From NCBI GenBank assembly GCA_002381645.1, contig DFXE01000008.1, forward strand, positions 1 to 64,000: a stretch of 64,000 bases of DNA, given 5' to 3'. Made by a program: the position numbers and the translations under genes. Below are positions 37,524 to 46,312 of this stretch, one piece after another. Numbering within the stretch: the stretch's first letter is position 1; every line of letters starts with the position of its first letter. The stretch comes from Bacteroidales bacterium UBA4116 (GTDB lineage: Bacteria > Bacteroidota > Bacteroidia > Bacteroidales > Tannerellaceae). A model generated the notes under the pieces. That model searched no databases, had not been told where the DNA came from, and saw only the letters and a program-made list of their open reading frames with translations.

Positions 37524-38897
37524 ATGGAGAAAAGACAGCAAGATATCGTAATAATAGGAGCCGGATTAACAGGTTTAACAACAGCTTTCCACCTTATCCG
37601 GAAAGGCAAGAGTGTACATATCCTTGAAAAAAGCGAACGAACGGGAGGACAGATCCGGACATTCCATGAAGAAGGATTTATTTTTGAAAGCGGCCCTAAT
37701 ACCGGAGTGGTATCCTATCCGGAAATTGCCGAATTATTTGACCTTCTATCTCCTGATTGTCAATTAGAAACGGCAAGGGAAGAATCCAAAAACCGCTGGA
37801 TATGGAAAAACGGCCGTTTCCATAAAATTCCTTCCGGCCTGTGGGGCGGATTGACTACCCCGTTATTTTCCTTTCCCGACAAATTCAGGATATTAAGTGA
37901 ACCTTTCCGCCCCAGAGGCACTAATTCAGATGAAAGCGTTGCGCAAATGACGAAACGCCGGCTGGGGAAATCTTTCCTCGACTATGCAGTAGATCCTTTC
38001 CTCTCCGGTGTATATGCCGGCAATCCGGATACGTTGATCACCCGCTATGCTCTTCCAAAACTGTATAACCTCGAACAACAATATGGTAGTTTTATTAAAG
38101 GCAGTATAGCGAAAGCCCGTCAACCTAAAACCGAACGCGACGCATTGGCAACAAAAAAAGTATTTTCCGCGCGTAACGGACTTGAAAGCCTCATTTTTGC
38201 TTTAAAAACCTATATAGGAAGCAATCATATTACTACATCTGCATCAGGGGTTATGGTACACCCATTTGAAAAAGGATGGGAGATTAGTTTTTCAACCTCC
38301 CGGGGAGAAGAAAAACTATTTGCGAAACAGGTAATTACCACTACCGGAGCATATACTTTACCCGATTTGCTCCCTTTTATCGATAAAAAAGATATATTGA
38401 AAATAAGCAATTTAACTTATGCGCCGATCGTACAGGTGAGTGTCGGCGTACTTCAAACCGGCAATCTGCGTTTCAATGCTTTCGGCGGACTCGTCCCGTC
38501 TAAGGAGAAAAAAGATGTATTGGGAATTCTTTTCCCATCCTCCTGTTTCTCCGGAAGGGCTCCTGAGGCCGGGGGACTTTTCTCTTTTTTTATGGGAGGG
38601 GTAAAACGCCCCGGATTGATTCACCTGACAAACGAAGAATTAACCCAAATTGTCACCGACAATTTCCATTCCATGTTAAAATTCCCGTCCGGTGTCCGTC
38701 CGGATCTGATCCGTATCTTCCGTCATCCCCTCGCCATACCTCAATATGAACAGAGCAGCGGCGAACGATTCGAAACAATAAAGAAACTGCAACTCCGGTA
38801 TCCCGGACTGCATCTCGGCGGAAATATCCGCGACGGAATAGGAATGGCCGACCGTATCCGCCAGGCCACTACATTGGCAGAAATTGCCGGGAAATAA
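37524..38897 (+). CDS. hemG: protoporphyrinogen/coproporphyrinogen oxidase, HemY type
   Basis: This 457-residue FAD enzyme carries the dinucleotide fold IIGAGLTGLTTAFHLIRKGK. It continues with GGQIRTFHEEGFIFESGPNT, DYAVDPFLSGVYAGNP, ARNGLESLIFAL and a C-terminal HLGGNIRDGIGMADRIRQA. These are the standard marks of the oxygen-dependent-type flavin oxidase that makes protoporphyrin IX (called HemY or HemG in this phylum). No ferrochelatase follows. HemN plus this enzyme would turn an imported coproporphyrinogen-like precursor into protoporphyrin, completing late heme synthesis with a ferrochelatase encoded elsewhere. Confidence 0.92.
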   Translation: MEKRQQDIVIIGAGLTGLTTAFHLIRKGKSVHILEKSERTGGQIRTFHEEGFIFESGPNTGVVSYPEIAELFDLLSPDCQLETAREESKNRWIWKNGRFHKIPSGLWGGLTTPLFSFPDKFRILSEPFRPRGTNSDESVAQMTKRRLGKSFLDYAVDPFLSGVYAGNPDTLITRYALPKLYNLEQQYGSFIKGSIAKARQPKTERDALATKKVFSARNGLESLIFALKTYIGSNHITTSASGVMVHPFEKGWEISFSTSRGEEKLFAKQVITTTGAYTLPDLLPFIDKKDILKISNLTYAPIVQVSVGVLQTGNLRFNAFGGLVPSKEKKDVLGILFPSSCFSGRAPEAGGLFSFFMGGVKRPGLIHLTNEELTQIVTDNFHSMLKFPSGVRPDLIRIFRHPLAIPQYEQSSGERFETIKKLQLRYPGLHLGGNIRDGIGMADRIRQATTLAEIAGK

Positions 38898-38908
38898 TGA
38901 ATATGTTT

Positions 38909-38940
38909 TTTGCCTATATCAACTAAAAACACTTTCTTTG
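38909..38940 (+). promoter_or_regulatory. probable promoter of the DUF2007 gene
   Basis: TTTG (38909-38912), 20 bp, then TTTCTTTG (38933-38940): one base off the consensus. It places the start site just upstream of the ATG at 38958 and argues against an upstream start codon. Confidence 0.5.
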
Positions 38941-38957
38941 TAAAAACACCGAATACT

Positions 38958-39344
38958 ATGGACAAAATGGTTGAAATTGCCCGGTTCCACTTTCCAGCAG
39001 ATGCCCAGACATTAGTCGCTTTGCTCCGGTCGGAAGGAATCGATTGCTATATCCGGAATGAGATAACCGCACAGGTGCTCAGTTACATAGATACCGGAGG
39101 AGCAAGGGTTGAAATATTGGAAAGCGATGTGCCGCATGCCTTGGAAATAATGAAAGCCGGTGGTTATGAAATACCCGATGAAAGCGAACTGCCTGAACAG
39201 GTTAAAGCAGTAGCCGGATGGACACGTCATATACCTTTTCTGAAAAATCTTTCCCTGGAAAAACAAATCCTTTTCTTTTTTATCCTCATTGCCGTTTGCA
39301 TAGGTTTACTGATTTACTTTGGTTCACTATCATCACTCAATTGA
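38958..39344 (+). CDS. DUF2007-type putative signal-transducing membrane protein
   Basis: This protein of about 128 residues starts at MDKMVEIARF. The N-terminal 70 residues have the DUF2007 pattern (ADAQTLVALLRSEGIDCYIR, GGARVEILESDVPHALEIMK), a small ferredoxin-like fold related to PII. A linker and one C-terminal membrane helix (about 104-123, ILFFFILIAVCIGLLIYFG) follow. The molecular role of the family is unknown. It is separated from hemY by a promoter, so it is not part of the porphyrin operon. Confidence 0.8.
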   Translation: MDKMVEIARFHFPADAQTLVALLRSEGIDCYIRNEITAQVLSYIDTGGARVEILESDVPHALEIMKAGGYEIPDESELPEQVKAVAGWTRHIPFLKNLSLEKQILFFFILIAVCIGLLIYFGSLSSLN

Positions 39345-39356
39345 CAGATTTATTAC

Positions 39357-39539
39357 ATGGCGCGAAGAAAACTAACAAATAGTCAAATCGTATGTATTAC
39401 CCTGTTATGGGGTTTTCTGTGTTATATATTGCTTACACAGAGCTCAACAGTCGACTTTTATGTCGTATTCTCCCTCATTGCATCAGGGATCATTGTGTTT
39501 GTCACCATTTACAAGAATGTAAGAAACCGCCATAAGTAA
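39357..39539 (+). CDS. small two-helix membrane protein, unknown
   Basis: It encodes 60 residues with a basic N-terminus (MARRKLTNSQ), two hydrophobic helices (about 11-27 and 33-50) and a basic tail (KNVRNRHK). It starts 12 bp after the DUF2007 gene and is probably co-transcribed with it. No family recognised. Conserved composition and spacing argue for a real gene. Confidence 0.6.
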   Translation: MARRKLTNSQIVCITLLWGFLCYILLTQSSTVDFYVVFSLIASGIIVFVTIYKNVRNRHK

Positions 39540-39606
39540 CATTTGGTAATATTTATTCGACAAAAACGACTAATTGATATTTTTTTTGCTTTTTTGCTTT
39601 CATTTA

Positions 39607-39637
39607 TTTGAATGTTTTAAATGATTGCTTACCTTTG
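39607..39637 (+). promoter_or_regulatory. Bacteroidales promoter of the glutamate dehydrogenase gene
   Basis: TTTG (39607-39610), exactly 19 bp, then TACCTTTG (39630-39637) match the consensus fully. The start site falls near 39644, leaving a leader of about 60 nt. Confidence 0.75.
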
Positions 39638-39703
39638 CACTCCATCAAAAAGGCGGAGACGCGGATAACAATTTGGTATAATCATATAATAAGCAACGAG
39701 TTT

Positions 39704-41038
39704 ATGAAAGCAAATGAAGTTTTAGACGACTTAAAAAGAAGATTCCCTAATGAACCCGAATACCATCAGGCAGTAGAAGAAGTATTAGGTTCCATCGAAG
39801 AAGTTTATAATCAACACCCGGAATTTGAAAAAAGTAACCTGATCGAACGACTTTGTATAGCCGATCGTATTTTTTCATTCCGTGTAACCTGGACCGACGA
39901 TAAAGGACAAGTCCATACCAACATGGCTTACCGTGTGCAGCATAACAACTCCATTGGTCCATATAAAGGCGGTATGCGCTTTCATGCTTCCGTTAACCCT
40001 TCTATCCTGAAGTTCCTGGCTTTCGAACAGACTTTCAAGAATGCTTTAACCACGCTTCCGATGGGGGGAGGAAAAGGAGGTTCCGATTTTAATCCGAAAG
40101 GTAAATCCAACGCCGAGATCATGCGTTTCTGCCAAGCATTCATGATGGAATTATGGCGCCATATCGGTCCCGATACGGATGTTCCTGCGGGAGATATCGG
40201 CGTAGGCGGGCGCGAAGTATCTTATATGTACGGGATGTATAAGAAATTAGCCCGGGAAAACACAGGTACCTTTACCGGTAAAGGCATTGAATTCGGCGGT
40301 TCGTTGATCCGCCCCGAAGCAACCGGTTACGGAAATGTCTATTTCCTGCTTGAAATGCTGAAAACCCGCAAAATTGACATAAAAGGTAAAGTGGTATCCA
40401 TTTCCGGTTCAGGTAACGTAGCGCAATATACTGCTGAAAAACTGATCGAACTGGGCGCGAAAGTAATCACGATGTCCGATTCCGACGGCTATATCTATGA
40501 TCCCGACGGAATCGACAAGGATAAATTAGCGTATATCATGGAATTGAAAAACCTGTATCGCGGACGTATCCGCGAATATGCTGAAGAATATAACTGTAAA
40601 TATGTTCAGGGAGCCCGTCCGTGGGGAGAAAAATGCGACATCGCCCTTCCGAGTGCGACACAGAACGAGATTACAGGCGAAGACGCCAAAACGTTGTTGG
40701 CGAACGGATGTATCGCCGTTTCGGAAGGAGCCAATATGCCTTCTACGCCCGAAGCTATCGACGCTTTCCTTGAAGCTAAAATATTGTATGCACCCGGCAA
40801 AGCAGCAAATGCAGGAGGTGTAGCCGTTTCCGGTCTGGAAATGACACAAAACGCCATTAAGTTAAGCTGGACACGGGAAGAAGTAGATGAAAAACTGAAA
40901 AGTATCATGAACTCTATCCATAGGCAATGTACCCAATACGGAACCCGTCCCGACGGTTATGTCGACTATGTAAAAGGAGCCAACATTGCAGGTTTCATGA
41001 AAGTAGCGAAAGCCATGATGGCGCAGGGTGTTTTATAA
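39704..41038 (+). CDS. gdhA: NAD(P)-specific glutamate dehydrogenase
   Basis: This 444-residue enzyme interconverts 2-oxoglutarate plus ammonium and glutamate, the main ammonium-assimilating step in many Bacteroidales. Visible motifs are KGGMRFHASVNPSILKFLAF, the lysine loop LPMGGGKGGSDFNP, VPAGDIGVGGREVSYMYG, the Rossmann GSGNVAQYTAEKL and the C-terminal ANAGGVAVSGLEM. The ATG at 39704 gives the standard length of the hexameric family. A longer frame from 39608 would begin inside the promoter and is excluded. It is a single-gene unit between its promoter and the hairpin at 41074. Confidence 0.95.
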   Translation: MKANEVLDDLKRRFPNEPEYHQAVEEVLGSIEEVYNQHPEFEKSNLIERLCIADRIFSFRVTWTDDKGQVHTNMAYRVQHNNSIGPYKGGMRFHASVNPSILKFLAFEQTFKNALTTLPMGGGKGGSDFNPKGKSNAEIMRFCQAFMMELWRHIGPDTDVPAGDIGVGGREVSYMYGMYKKLARENTGTFTGKGIEFGGSLIRPEATGYGNVYFLLEMLKTRKIDIKGKVVSISGSGNVAQYTAEKLIELGAKVITMSDSDGYIYDPDGIDKDKLAYIMELKNLYRGRIREYAEEYNCKYVQGARPWGEKCDIALPSATQNEITGEDAKTLLANGCIAVSEGANMPSTPEAIDAFLEAKILYAPGKAANAGGVAVSGLEMTQNAIKLSWTREEVDEKLKSIMNSIHRQCTQYGTRPDGYVDYVKGANIAGFMKVAKAMMAQGVL

Positions 41039-41073
41039 CGCATTTTCATTAATGATCATATAAACAATCAAGG

Positions 41074-41109
41074 ATAACCGGCATACATCTTACTTGTATG
41101 GCCGGTTAT
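41074..41109. terminator. bidirectional terminator hairpin
   Basis: ATAACCGGC (41074-41082) pairs with GCCGGTTAT (41101-41109). The stem continues inward with ATACA (41083-41087) and TGTAT (41095-41099) around one unpaired G. T-rich sequence follows on the plus strand. It serves gdhA and the convergent lipoprotein gene. Confidence 0.75.
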
Positions 41110-41463
41110 TTATTTTCTGTTAAAAACCATACCACCGGCCTCCTTGTTTTTGGGGATCATCTGTTCGCCCGTACAGGTGAATTCTGCTCTTCCTCCATAC
41201 AATTCCAGTTTTACGTCGGGATGCAGGTATACATAATTCCCTTCAAACTCATAAGTATCCGCAGCTGAAGCAAATCCATCAGAAGGTTCGGAAGAAATCG
41301 TATATAATACCTTATAATCAGTAAAATACAATACATGGGTCTTAAATTGGTTTCCGTGGGATTCGGTGTACTCCCAGCGTGTATTGTCAAGCGTCGGTTT
41401 ATCATCCGAGCAGGATAGCATTAATACAGGAATCAGGCAAACAAAAAAAATAACTCTATTCAT
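41110..41463 (-). CDS. small lipoprotein of unknown function
   Basis: This 117-residue protein has a signal peptide ending in a lipobox (LMLSC, Cys18). The mature chain of about 100 residues is strand-rich (NTRWEYTES, HVLYFTDYKVLYTIS, YEFEGNYVYLHPDVKLEL), resembling small lipocalin-like Bacteroides lipoproteins. No named family recognised. It converges on gdhA and is transcribed alone. Confidence 0.75.
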   Translation of the reverse strand: MNRVIFFVCLIPVLMLSCSDDKPTLDNTRWEYTESHGNQFKTHVLYFTDYKVLYTISSEPSDGFASAADTYEFEGNYVYLHPDVKLELYGGRAEFTCTGEQMIPKNKEAGGMVFNRK

Positions 41464-41603
41464 TTCTTTTTACGTAAAACGGTCAGACATTTACTCCTTA
41501 CTCTCGCCGGATAATAAACAAGAAATAACGGGTGATTGTTCGTGTGTGTTGAGAGTTTCCATATTTAAAAAAAATTGTACCTTAGCGTCGTAAATACACA
41601 TAG

Positions 41604-43034
41604 ATGATTACCGACGAATTAAAGAAACTCTATTATTCTTTTACGGGTTCGCAGGCAGAAGAGATAACAGAACTACCCTCTTCCGGCTCCAATCGCCGTT
41701 ATTTCAGGTTGAACGGAAAAACCAACCTGATCGGTGTAAGCGGAACTTCTACCGAAGAAAACAACGCTTTCATTTACATGGCAGGCCATTTCCGGAAAAA
41801 AGGGGTGAATGTACCGGAAGTATATTGTTTTTCAGATGATAAATCTTTTTACCTGCAGGAAGACCTGGGCGACAACATTTTGTTCAATGCCATAGAAAAA
41901 GGGCGTAAAAGCTCTGTCTTCGATGAAGAAGAACGCCGACTGCTGTACCGGACAATTTCCCTTTTGCCTTCCATACAATTTGCCGGAGCAGAAGGATTTG
42001 ATTTTTCATACTGTTATCCGCAAGCCGAATTCAATGAACGTTCTGTTTTATGGGACCTCAATTATTTCAAATATTGTTTCCTGAAAGCTACGGGAATGGA
42101 ATTCCAGGAAAACAGGCTGGAAGATGATTTCCTGAAAATGGGCGGTGTACTGCTAAAAGACCCGTCAGATACATTTCTTTATCGCGATTTCCAGTCTCGT
42201 AATGTGATGATCAGGGACGGAGAACCTTGGTTCATTGATTTTCAAGGCGGACGCAAAGGGCCGGTTTACTATGATGTGGCTTCCTTTCTATGGCAGGCCA
42301 AAGCTAAATTTCCGGAAAGCCTTCGAAACGAATTGGTAGCAGAATACATTGAGGCATTGAATCGGTATATGCCGGTCGACAAAACCTATTTCCTACACCA
42401 GCTACGCCATTTCGTGCTTTTCCGTACCCTACAGGTATTGGGTGCGTACGGATTCAGGGGATATTTTGAAAAGAAACCGCATTTTATCCAAAGCGTCCCG
42501 TTTGCGATCAATAACCTCCGGCAGCTATTGCAGGAAGACTATCCGGAATATCCGTATTTATGTTCTATATTACGGGAGTTAACTAATTTGAAACAGTTTT
42601 CCGACGATATTAAAAAACGCATGCTCGAAGTTAAAATCGTAAGCTTCGCCTACAAAAAAGGAATACCAAACGATCCCACGGGCAACGGCGGAGGATTTAT
42701 ATTCGACTGCCGGGCCATTAACAATCCGGGCAAATACGAACGCTATAATCATTTTACAGGCTTGGACGAACCGGTGATCCTGTTTCTTGAAGAAGATGGT
42801 GAAATCACCAAATACCTTGAACACGTCTACACACTGGTAGACGCATCCGTAAAACGCTACCTCGACCGTGGATTCACAAACCTGATGGTCTGTTTCGGAT
42901 GTACGGGAGGCCGCCACCGGTCGGTCTACTCCGCACAGCATCTGGCCGAACACCTCCACTCTAAATTTAAAGTGAAGATCCACCTCACACACCGGGAACA
43001 AAACATTGAACAAATTTTCGACGCTGCCATATGA
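41604..43034 (+). CDS. AmgK-like amino-sugar kinase fused to a RapZ C-terminal domain
   Basis: It encodes 476 residues in two parts. Residues 1-320 are an APH-type kinase (SGSNRRYFRL, then the catalytic YRDFQSRN with Asp195 and Asn200, and the metal Asp212 in FIDFQGG), like AmgK, which phosphorylates MurNAc/GlcNAc at C1. Residues from about 342 are a RapZ C-terminal domain (VKIVSFAYKKGIPNDPTGNG, FDCRAINNPG, VCFGCTGGRHRSVY), which in enteric bacteria binds GlcN6P. The kinase is coupled by a 4-bp overlap to a MurU-like nucleotidyltransferase. The likely job is cell-wall amino-sugar recycling, with the second domain sensing or binding a sugar phosphate. TACCTTAG at 41578 is a weak -7 match. Confidence 0.88.
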   Translation: MITDELKKLYYSFTGSQAEEITELPSSGSNRRYFRLNGKTNLIGVSGTSTEENNAFIYMAGHFRKKGVNVPEVYCFSDDKSFYLQEDLGDNILFNAIEKGRKSSVFDEEERRLLYRTISLLPSIQFAGAEGFDFSYCYPQAEFNERSVLWDLNYFKYCFLKATGMEFQENRLEDDFLKMGGVLLKDPSDTFLYRDFQSRNVMIRDGEPWFIDFQGGRKGPVYYDVASFLWQAKAKFPESLRNELVAEYIEALNRYMPVDKTYFLHQLRHFVLFRTLQVLGAYGFRGYFEKKPHFIQSVPFAINNLRQLLQEDYPEYPYLCSILRELTNLKQFSDDIKKRMLEVKIVSFAYKKGIPNDPTGNGGGFIFDCRAINNPGKYERYNHFTGLDEPVILFLEEDGEITKYLEHVYTLVDASVKRYLDRGFTNLMVCFGCTGGRHRSVYSAQHLAEHLHSKFKVKIHLTHREQNIEQIFDAAI

Positions 43035-43768
43035 AAGCTATGATTCTTGCGGCCGGCCTGGGCACCCGGCTTAAACAACTGACTGAAAATATGCCCAAAG
43101 CACTCGTACCCCTTAACGGTAAACCCATACTGGAACATTTGCTGCTTAAGCTTAAAGCTGCAGGCTTCCGTGAAATCATTATTAATATTCATCATTTCGG
43201 CGACCAAATCATCGATTTCCTTGACGCAAATAATAATTTCGACCTGCAAATAAAGTTTTCCGACGAACGTAATTATTTGCTCAACACCGGCGGCGGTATT
43301 AAACAGGCATCCAAATACCTGATGGGAGACGAGTCTTTCTTGGTACATAATGTAGATATTGTATCCAATGTCGACCTGAAAGCCCTCTATGACCACCATT
43401 TAGAAACCAATCCGCTGGCTACGTTACTGGTAAGTAAACGAAATACTTCACGTTATCTTCTGTTCGGCAAGGATGGTAAATTAAGCGGATGGCGCAATCG
43501 GGATACGGGAGAAGTCAAATCACTTTTCCCAGATTTCGATCCGGGCAAATATGAAGAATTCGCTTTCGGCGGCATACACGTTATTTCGCCTAAAATATTC
43601 GAATGGATGGAAGAATGGACAGGTAAATTTTCCATTATCGACTTTTACCTTTCCATTTGCGCAAAGACCAACATTTATGCTTACCAGGCAAAAAATATTA
43701 ACCTGATCGATATAGGGAAACCGGAAGGAATAAATAAAGCCGAAAGATGGTTAAGTATCAACAAATAA
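43031..43768 (+). CDS. murU: MurU-like nucleotidyltransferase
   Basis: This 245-residue sugar-1-phosphate nucleotidyltransferase has the signature MKAMILAAGLGTRLKQLTEN with KALVPL. It also has LLNTGGGIKQA for base binding, a VDIVSN metal site and AFGGIHVISP. Its length and order after an AmgK-like kinase fit MurU, which makes UDP-MurNAc from MurNAc-1-phosphate and bypasses early peptidoglycan synthesis. GlcNAc or another hexose-1-phosphate as substrate cannot be excluded. It starts inside the stop region of the kinase gene (ATGA overlap) and ends 7 bp before the phosphatase. Confidence 0.85.
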   Translation: MKAMILAAGLGTRLKQLTENMPKALVPLNGKPILEHLLLKLKAAGFREIIINIHHFGDQIIDFLDANNNFDLQIKFSDERNYLLNTGGGIKQASKYLMGDESFLVHNVDIVSNVDLKALYDHHLETNPLATLLVSKRNTSRYLLFGKDGKLSGWRNRDTGEVKSLFPDFDPGKYEEFAFGGIHVISPKIFEWMEEWTGKFSIIDFYLSICAKTNIYAYQAKNINLIDIGKPEGINKAERWLSINK

Positions 43769-43775
43769 AAACAAT

Positions 43776-44771
43776 ATGAAAACGCTGCTCCTTTGCCTGA
43801 TTGGAATATTCGGATGTTTACAACTGAATTATGCCCAACAAACAAATCTAAAGTTCAATACCACAGGTAAGTTCAAGATCGTACAGTTTACCGATGTACA
43901 TTTTATTTATAATGATCCCCAATCGGATATTTCCCTTGAAAGAATAAATGAAGTGCTCGAAGCGGAGAAACCCGACCTGGTTATTTTTACCGGAGACGTG
44001 ATTTTCGGAAAGCCGGCAAAGGAGAGCCTGCTTACGGTATTGAAACAAACGTCGGACAGGCAGATCCCATTTGCCGTATTGTTCGGCAACCACGACGACG
44101 AGCAGGGGCTAAGCCGGGAACAGTTGTATAATATAATCCAAACACTACCTTATAACGTAACTTCTACAACAGAAGGAATATCGGGAGTTTCCAATTTTAT
44201 ACTCCCTCTAAAAGGCAGTAGGAACGATAAAGACGCTTTTATACTTTATTGCCTGGATTCACATGCCTACTCTTCGCTTGAAGGAATAAACGGATACGAT
44301 TATATTAAATTCGACCAGATCGACTGGTACCGCAAAAACAGCACTGCCTATACAAAACAAAACGGAGGAAAACCCATCCCTTCACTGGCGTTTTTTCATA
44401 TACCTTTACCCGAATACAATCAGGCAGCTTCCGACGAGACCGCTATATTAATGGGAACCCGGAAAGAAAAAGCCTGTGCACCGCAACTCAATTCCGGATT
44501 GTTTACTTCCATGAAAGAGATGGGTGATGTAATGGGTACCTTCGTAGGGCACGACCATGATTGTGACTATGCGGTTTACTGGAAAGGCATCCTGCTTACA
44601 TACGGCAGATATACCGGAGGAAACACCGTCTACAATAATCTCCCCAATGGCGCGCGCATCATTGAACTTACCGAAGGAGAAAAAGGCTTCAAAACCTGGA
44701 TACGCCTCAAAGACAATGAAATAATCAACCGCATCAACTATCCGGCTGATTTTATCAAAAAGAAAGATTGA
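43776..44771 (+). CDS. exported metallophosphoesterase
   Basis: This 331-residue calcineurin-like phosphoesterase has a signal peptide (to about residue 20, NYAQ). The metal motifs are in order: FTDVHF, FTGDVIFG, LFGNHDDE, FFHIPLPE and VGHDHDCD. This is the Dcr2/purple-acid-phosphatase-like exported type. Following the kinase and nucleotidyltransferase by 7 bp, it may dephosphorylate sugar phosphates or nucleotides outside the cytoplasm, but its substrate is not shown. The transcript probably ends in the following 555-bp gap. Confidence 0.87.
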   Translation: MKTLLLCLIGIFGCLQLNYAQQTNLKFNTTGKFKIVQFTDVHFIYNDPQSDISLERINEVLEAEKPDLVIFTGDVIFGKPAKESLLTVLKQTSDRQIPFAVLFGNHDDEQGLSREQLYNIIQTLPYNVTSTTEGISGVSNFILPLKGSRNDKDAFILYCLDSHAYSSLEGINGYDYIKFDQIDWYRKNSTAYTKQNGGKPIPSLAFFHIPLPEYNQAASDETAILMGTRKEKACAPQLNSGLFTSMKEMGDVMGTFVGHDHDCDYAVYWKGILLTYGRYTGGNTVYNNLPNGARIIELTEGEKGFKTWIRLKDNEIINRINYPADFIKKKD

Positions 44772-45294
44772 ACTGTTAAAATATAACTCAAGTCCCGTAT
44801 AAAACAGGACGTGTCCGGTTTCAAATTACTCCCGTCCTGAAACGAATAGCATACGGATAAAAACTTCCTGATGATTTTCTGAAAAGTTGGAAAAGGTTTG
44901 TAAAAAATACTATGATGGTTTTGGTAAAAGATAACCGACTTTTGACATAAACATCACCAACTTTTGCTTATTACATTATATATCTTCATTAAAGCCGCCG
45001 GACCTTCACCTTCCACTATTCTCACACAACCCTTATGGGTAGGACTTTTCAGGGTGGAAGATGATCTTCCACCCCGATTGGTTTTGTTCCACCCCGGAAT
45101 ACAAAATTTGCAGCAGAAGTGATAGGGACCTCCATATAACACGCGTATATATCAGGTATTAATGTTAAATGCATAGGTACTTCTTCAACGTTAATAAGTG
45201 ACCCGTCAAAGCTTACTATATATCTTAGCCGCAGGCATTCGGATAAAAACATTAAAAAACGGTTATCTATGCTGTAAAAAAGCATTTATTTTTT
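44772..45294. other. intergenic stretch with one hairpin, no gene seen
   Basis: No supported gene lies here. GGGTGGAAGA (45052-45061) and TCTTCCACCC (45065-45074) form a perfect 10-bp stem with a 3-nt loop, without a T-tract. CCACCCC recurs at 45070 and CCACCCCGG at 45092. Short minus-strand frames in this stretch have no recognisable protein character. Confidence 0.5.
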
Positions 45295-45302
45295 TAGTTT
45301 TG
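45295..45302 (+). promoter_or_regulatory. -7 box of the coiled-coil membrane protein gene
   Basis: TAGTTTTG fits TAnnTTTG and lies 24 bp before the start codon at 45327, at the usual distance. No clear -33 element was found. Confidence 0.4.
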
Positions 45303-45326
45303 CCTAAACTTTAAATCCCCCTTTCA

Positions 45327-46169
45327 ATGAAAAAATCATTCTTGATAATCATTTTCACTTTCGTTATCTTTATTGTTTTTCTGATAACCTATGCAAAAAT
45401 TAAAACCCTTCAAAACAAAATCAATGATTTAACCGAAGAGCTCGCGCAGTATAAGGTAAAACCGGACCTTCTATTCGAAAAGGCCCGAATTGCCTATCAA
45501 AACAAAAACGATACCTTGTTGCTTTCGTTATCAAAACAATTACAGGAATATCACCCCCGGAGTAAAGAAAGGCGTAGGGCAGATATACTGTATAAACGAT
45601 TAGATTCTATTCGTAAGCTGGAAGAGGCTGAAAAAATCGAAAAAGAACGAAGAGAACAATGGATAAAAGACCAGGAAAGAGAAAACAGGAAAAAGCAGAT
45701 GATGTCTGCATTAAATAAGTTAAAGAAAAGCCATGACGACGTATCCGGAATAACATGGTATAAAAATCCTTATTTCACACACTACACGAATAGCCATAGA
45801 ACATCCGTTTACATAGGACAACGGTATGACCGGTGCTGGTTGCGGTTGCAAATGTCATACTATGGAGAGAACTGGATATTTTTCGAGAAAGCCTATCTGT
45901 CTTACGACGGAAGTACGATGGAAATACCATTTTCAAGATATGGTGAAAAAGAATCTGAAAACAGCGGAGGATATGTGTGGGAATGGATAGATGTAGAAGT
46001 TACTTCAAATATGGTCTCTTTTTTAGAAAGAATGGTGAACGAAGGTAAATCAGTTAAAATGAGGTTATCTGGAAAATATGAAAAGACCCGGGTATTATCT
46101 TCAAATGAAATCAAAGGGATAAAAGACGTATTGTTAGGATACAAAGCACTAAAAGAAGGAGAATTATAA
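45327..46169 (+). CDS. membrane-anchored coiled-coil protein, unknown
   Basis: This 280-residue protein has an N-terminal membrane helix (about 4-23, SFLIIIFTFVIFIVFLITYA). A charged helical region rich in Lys/Glu/Arg (about 24-130, for example RKLEEAEKIEKERREQWI) is probably coiled coil. The C-terminal domain of about 145 residues mixes strands (SVYIGQRYDRCWLRLQMSYY, WIFFEKAYLSYDGSTMEIPF). No family recognised. Similar lone membrane proteins occur in mobile or defence-linked contexts, but nothing here supports that. It is single-gene and followed by inverted repeats. Confidence 0.75.
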   Translation: MKKSFLIIIFTFVIFIVFLITYAKIKTLQNKINDLTEELAQYKVKPDLLFEKARIAYQNKNDTLLLSLSKQLQEYHPRSKERRRADILYKRLDSIRKLEEAEKIEKERREQWIKDQERENRKKQMMSALNKLKKSHDDVSGITWYKNPYFTHYTNSHRTSVYIGQRYDRCWLRLQMSYYGENWIFFEKAYLSYDGSTMEIPFSRYGEKESENSGGYVWEWIDVEVTSNMVSFLERMVNEGKSVKMRLSGKYEKTRVLSSNEIKGIKDVLLGYKALKEGEL

Positions 46170-46222
46170 CCACCTTATATCTTATGAGGAACGGTGAACG
46201 ATGATTGATAGGTAAAACCTTC

Positions 46223-46286
46223 CATCTTTCACCTTTAACAAATTACATTACAAAACTTTACCCGCAAAAGTGAAAGGTGATAGATG
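46223..46286. repeat. long-arm inverted repeat in a convergent gap
   Basis: CATCTTTCACCTTT (46223-46236) and AAAGGTGATAGATG (46273-46286) pair with one mismatch in 14 across a 36-nt spacer. It lies between the convergent unknown gene (+) and cobS (-). It could be a large terminator or remnant of a small element. Confidence 0.4.
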
Positions 46287-46312
46287 TTTCGGAAAACTCA
46301 ATCCTGTAACCG

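Noticed and set aside
44954..45285. Short minus-strand frames with Cys/Gly-rich peptides in the gap before the coiled-coil gene
   Set aside because: Overlap each other in different frames around a hairpin, with no domain character or start signals.
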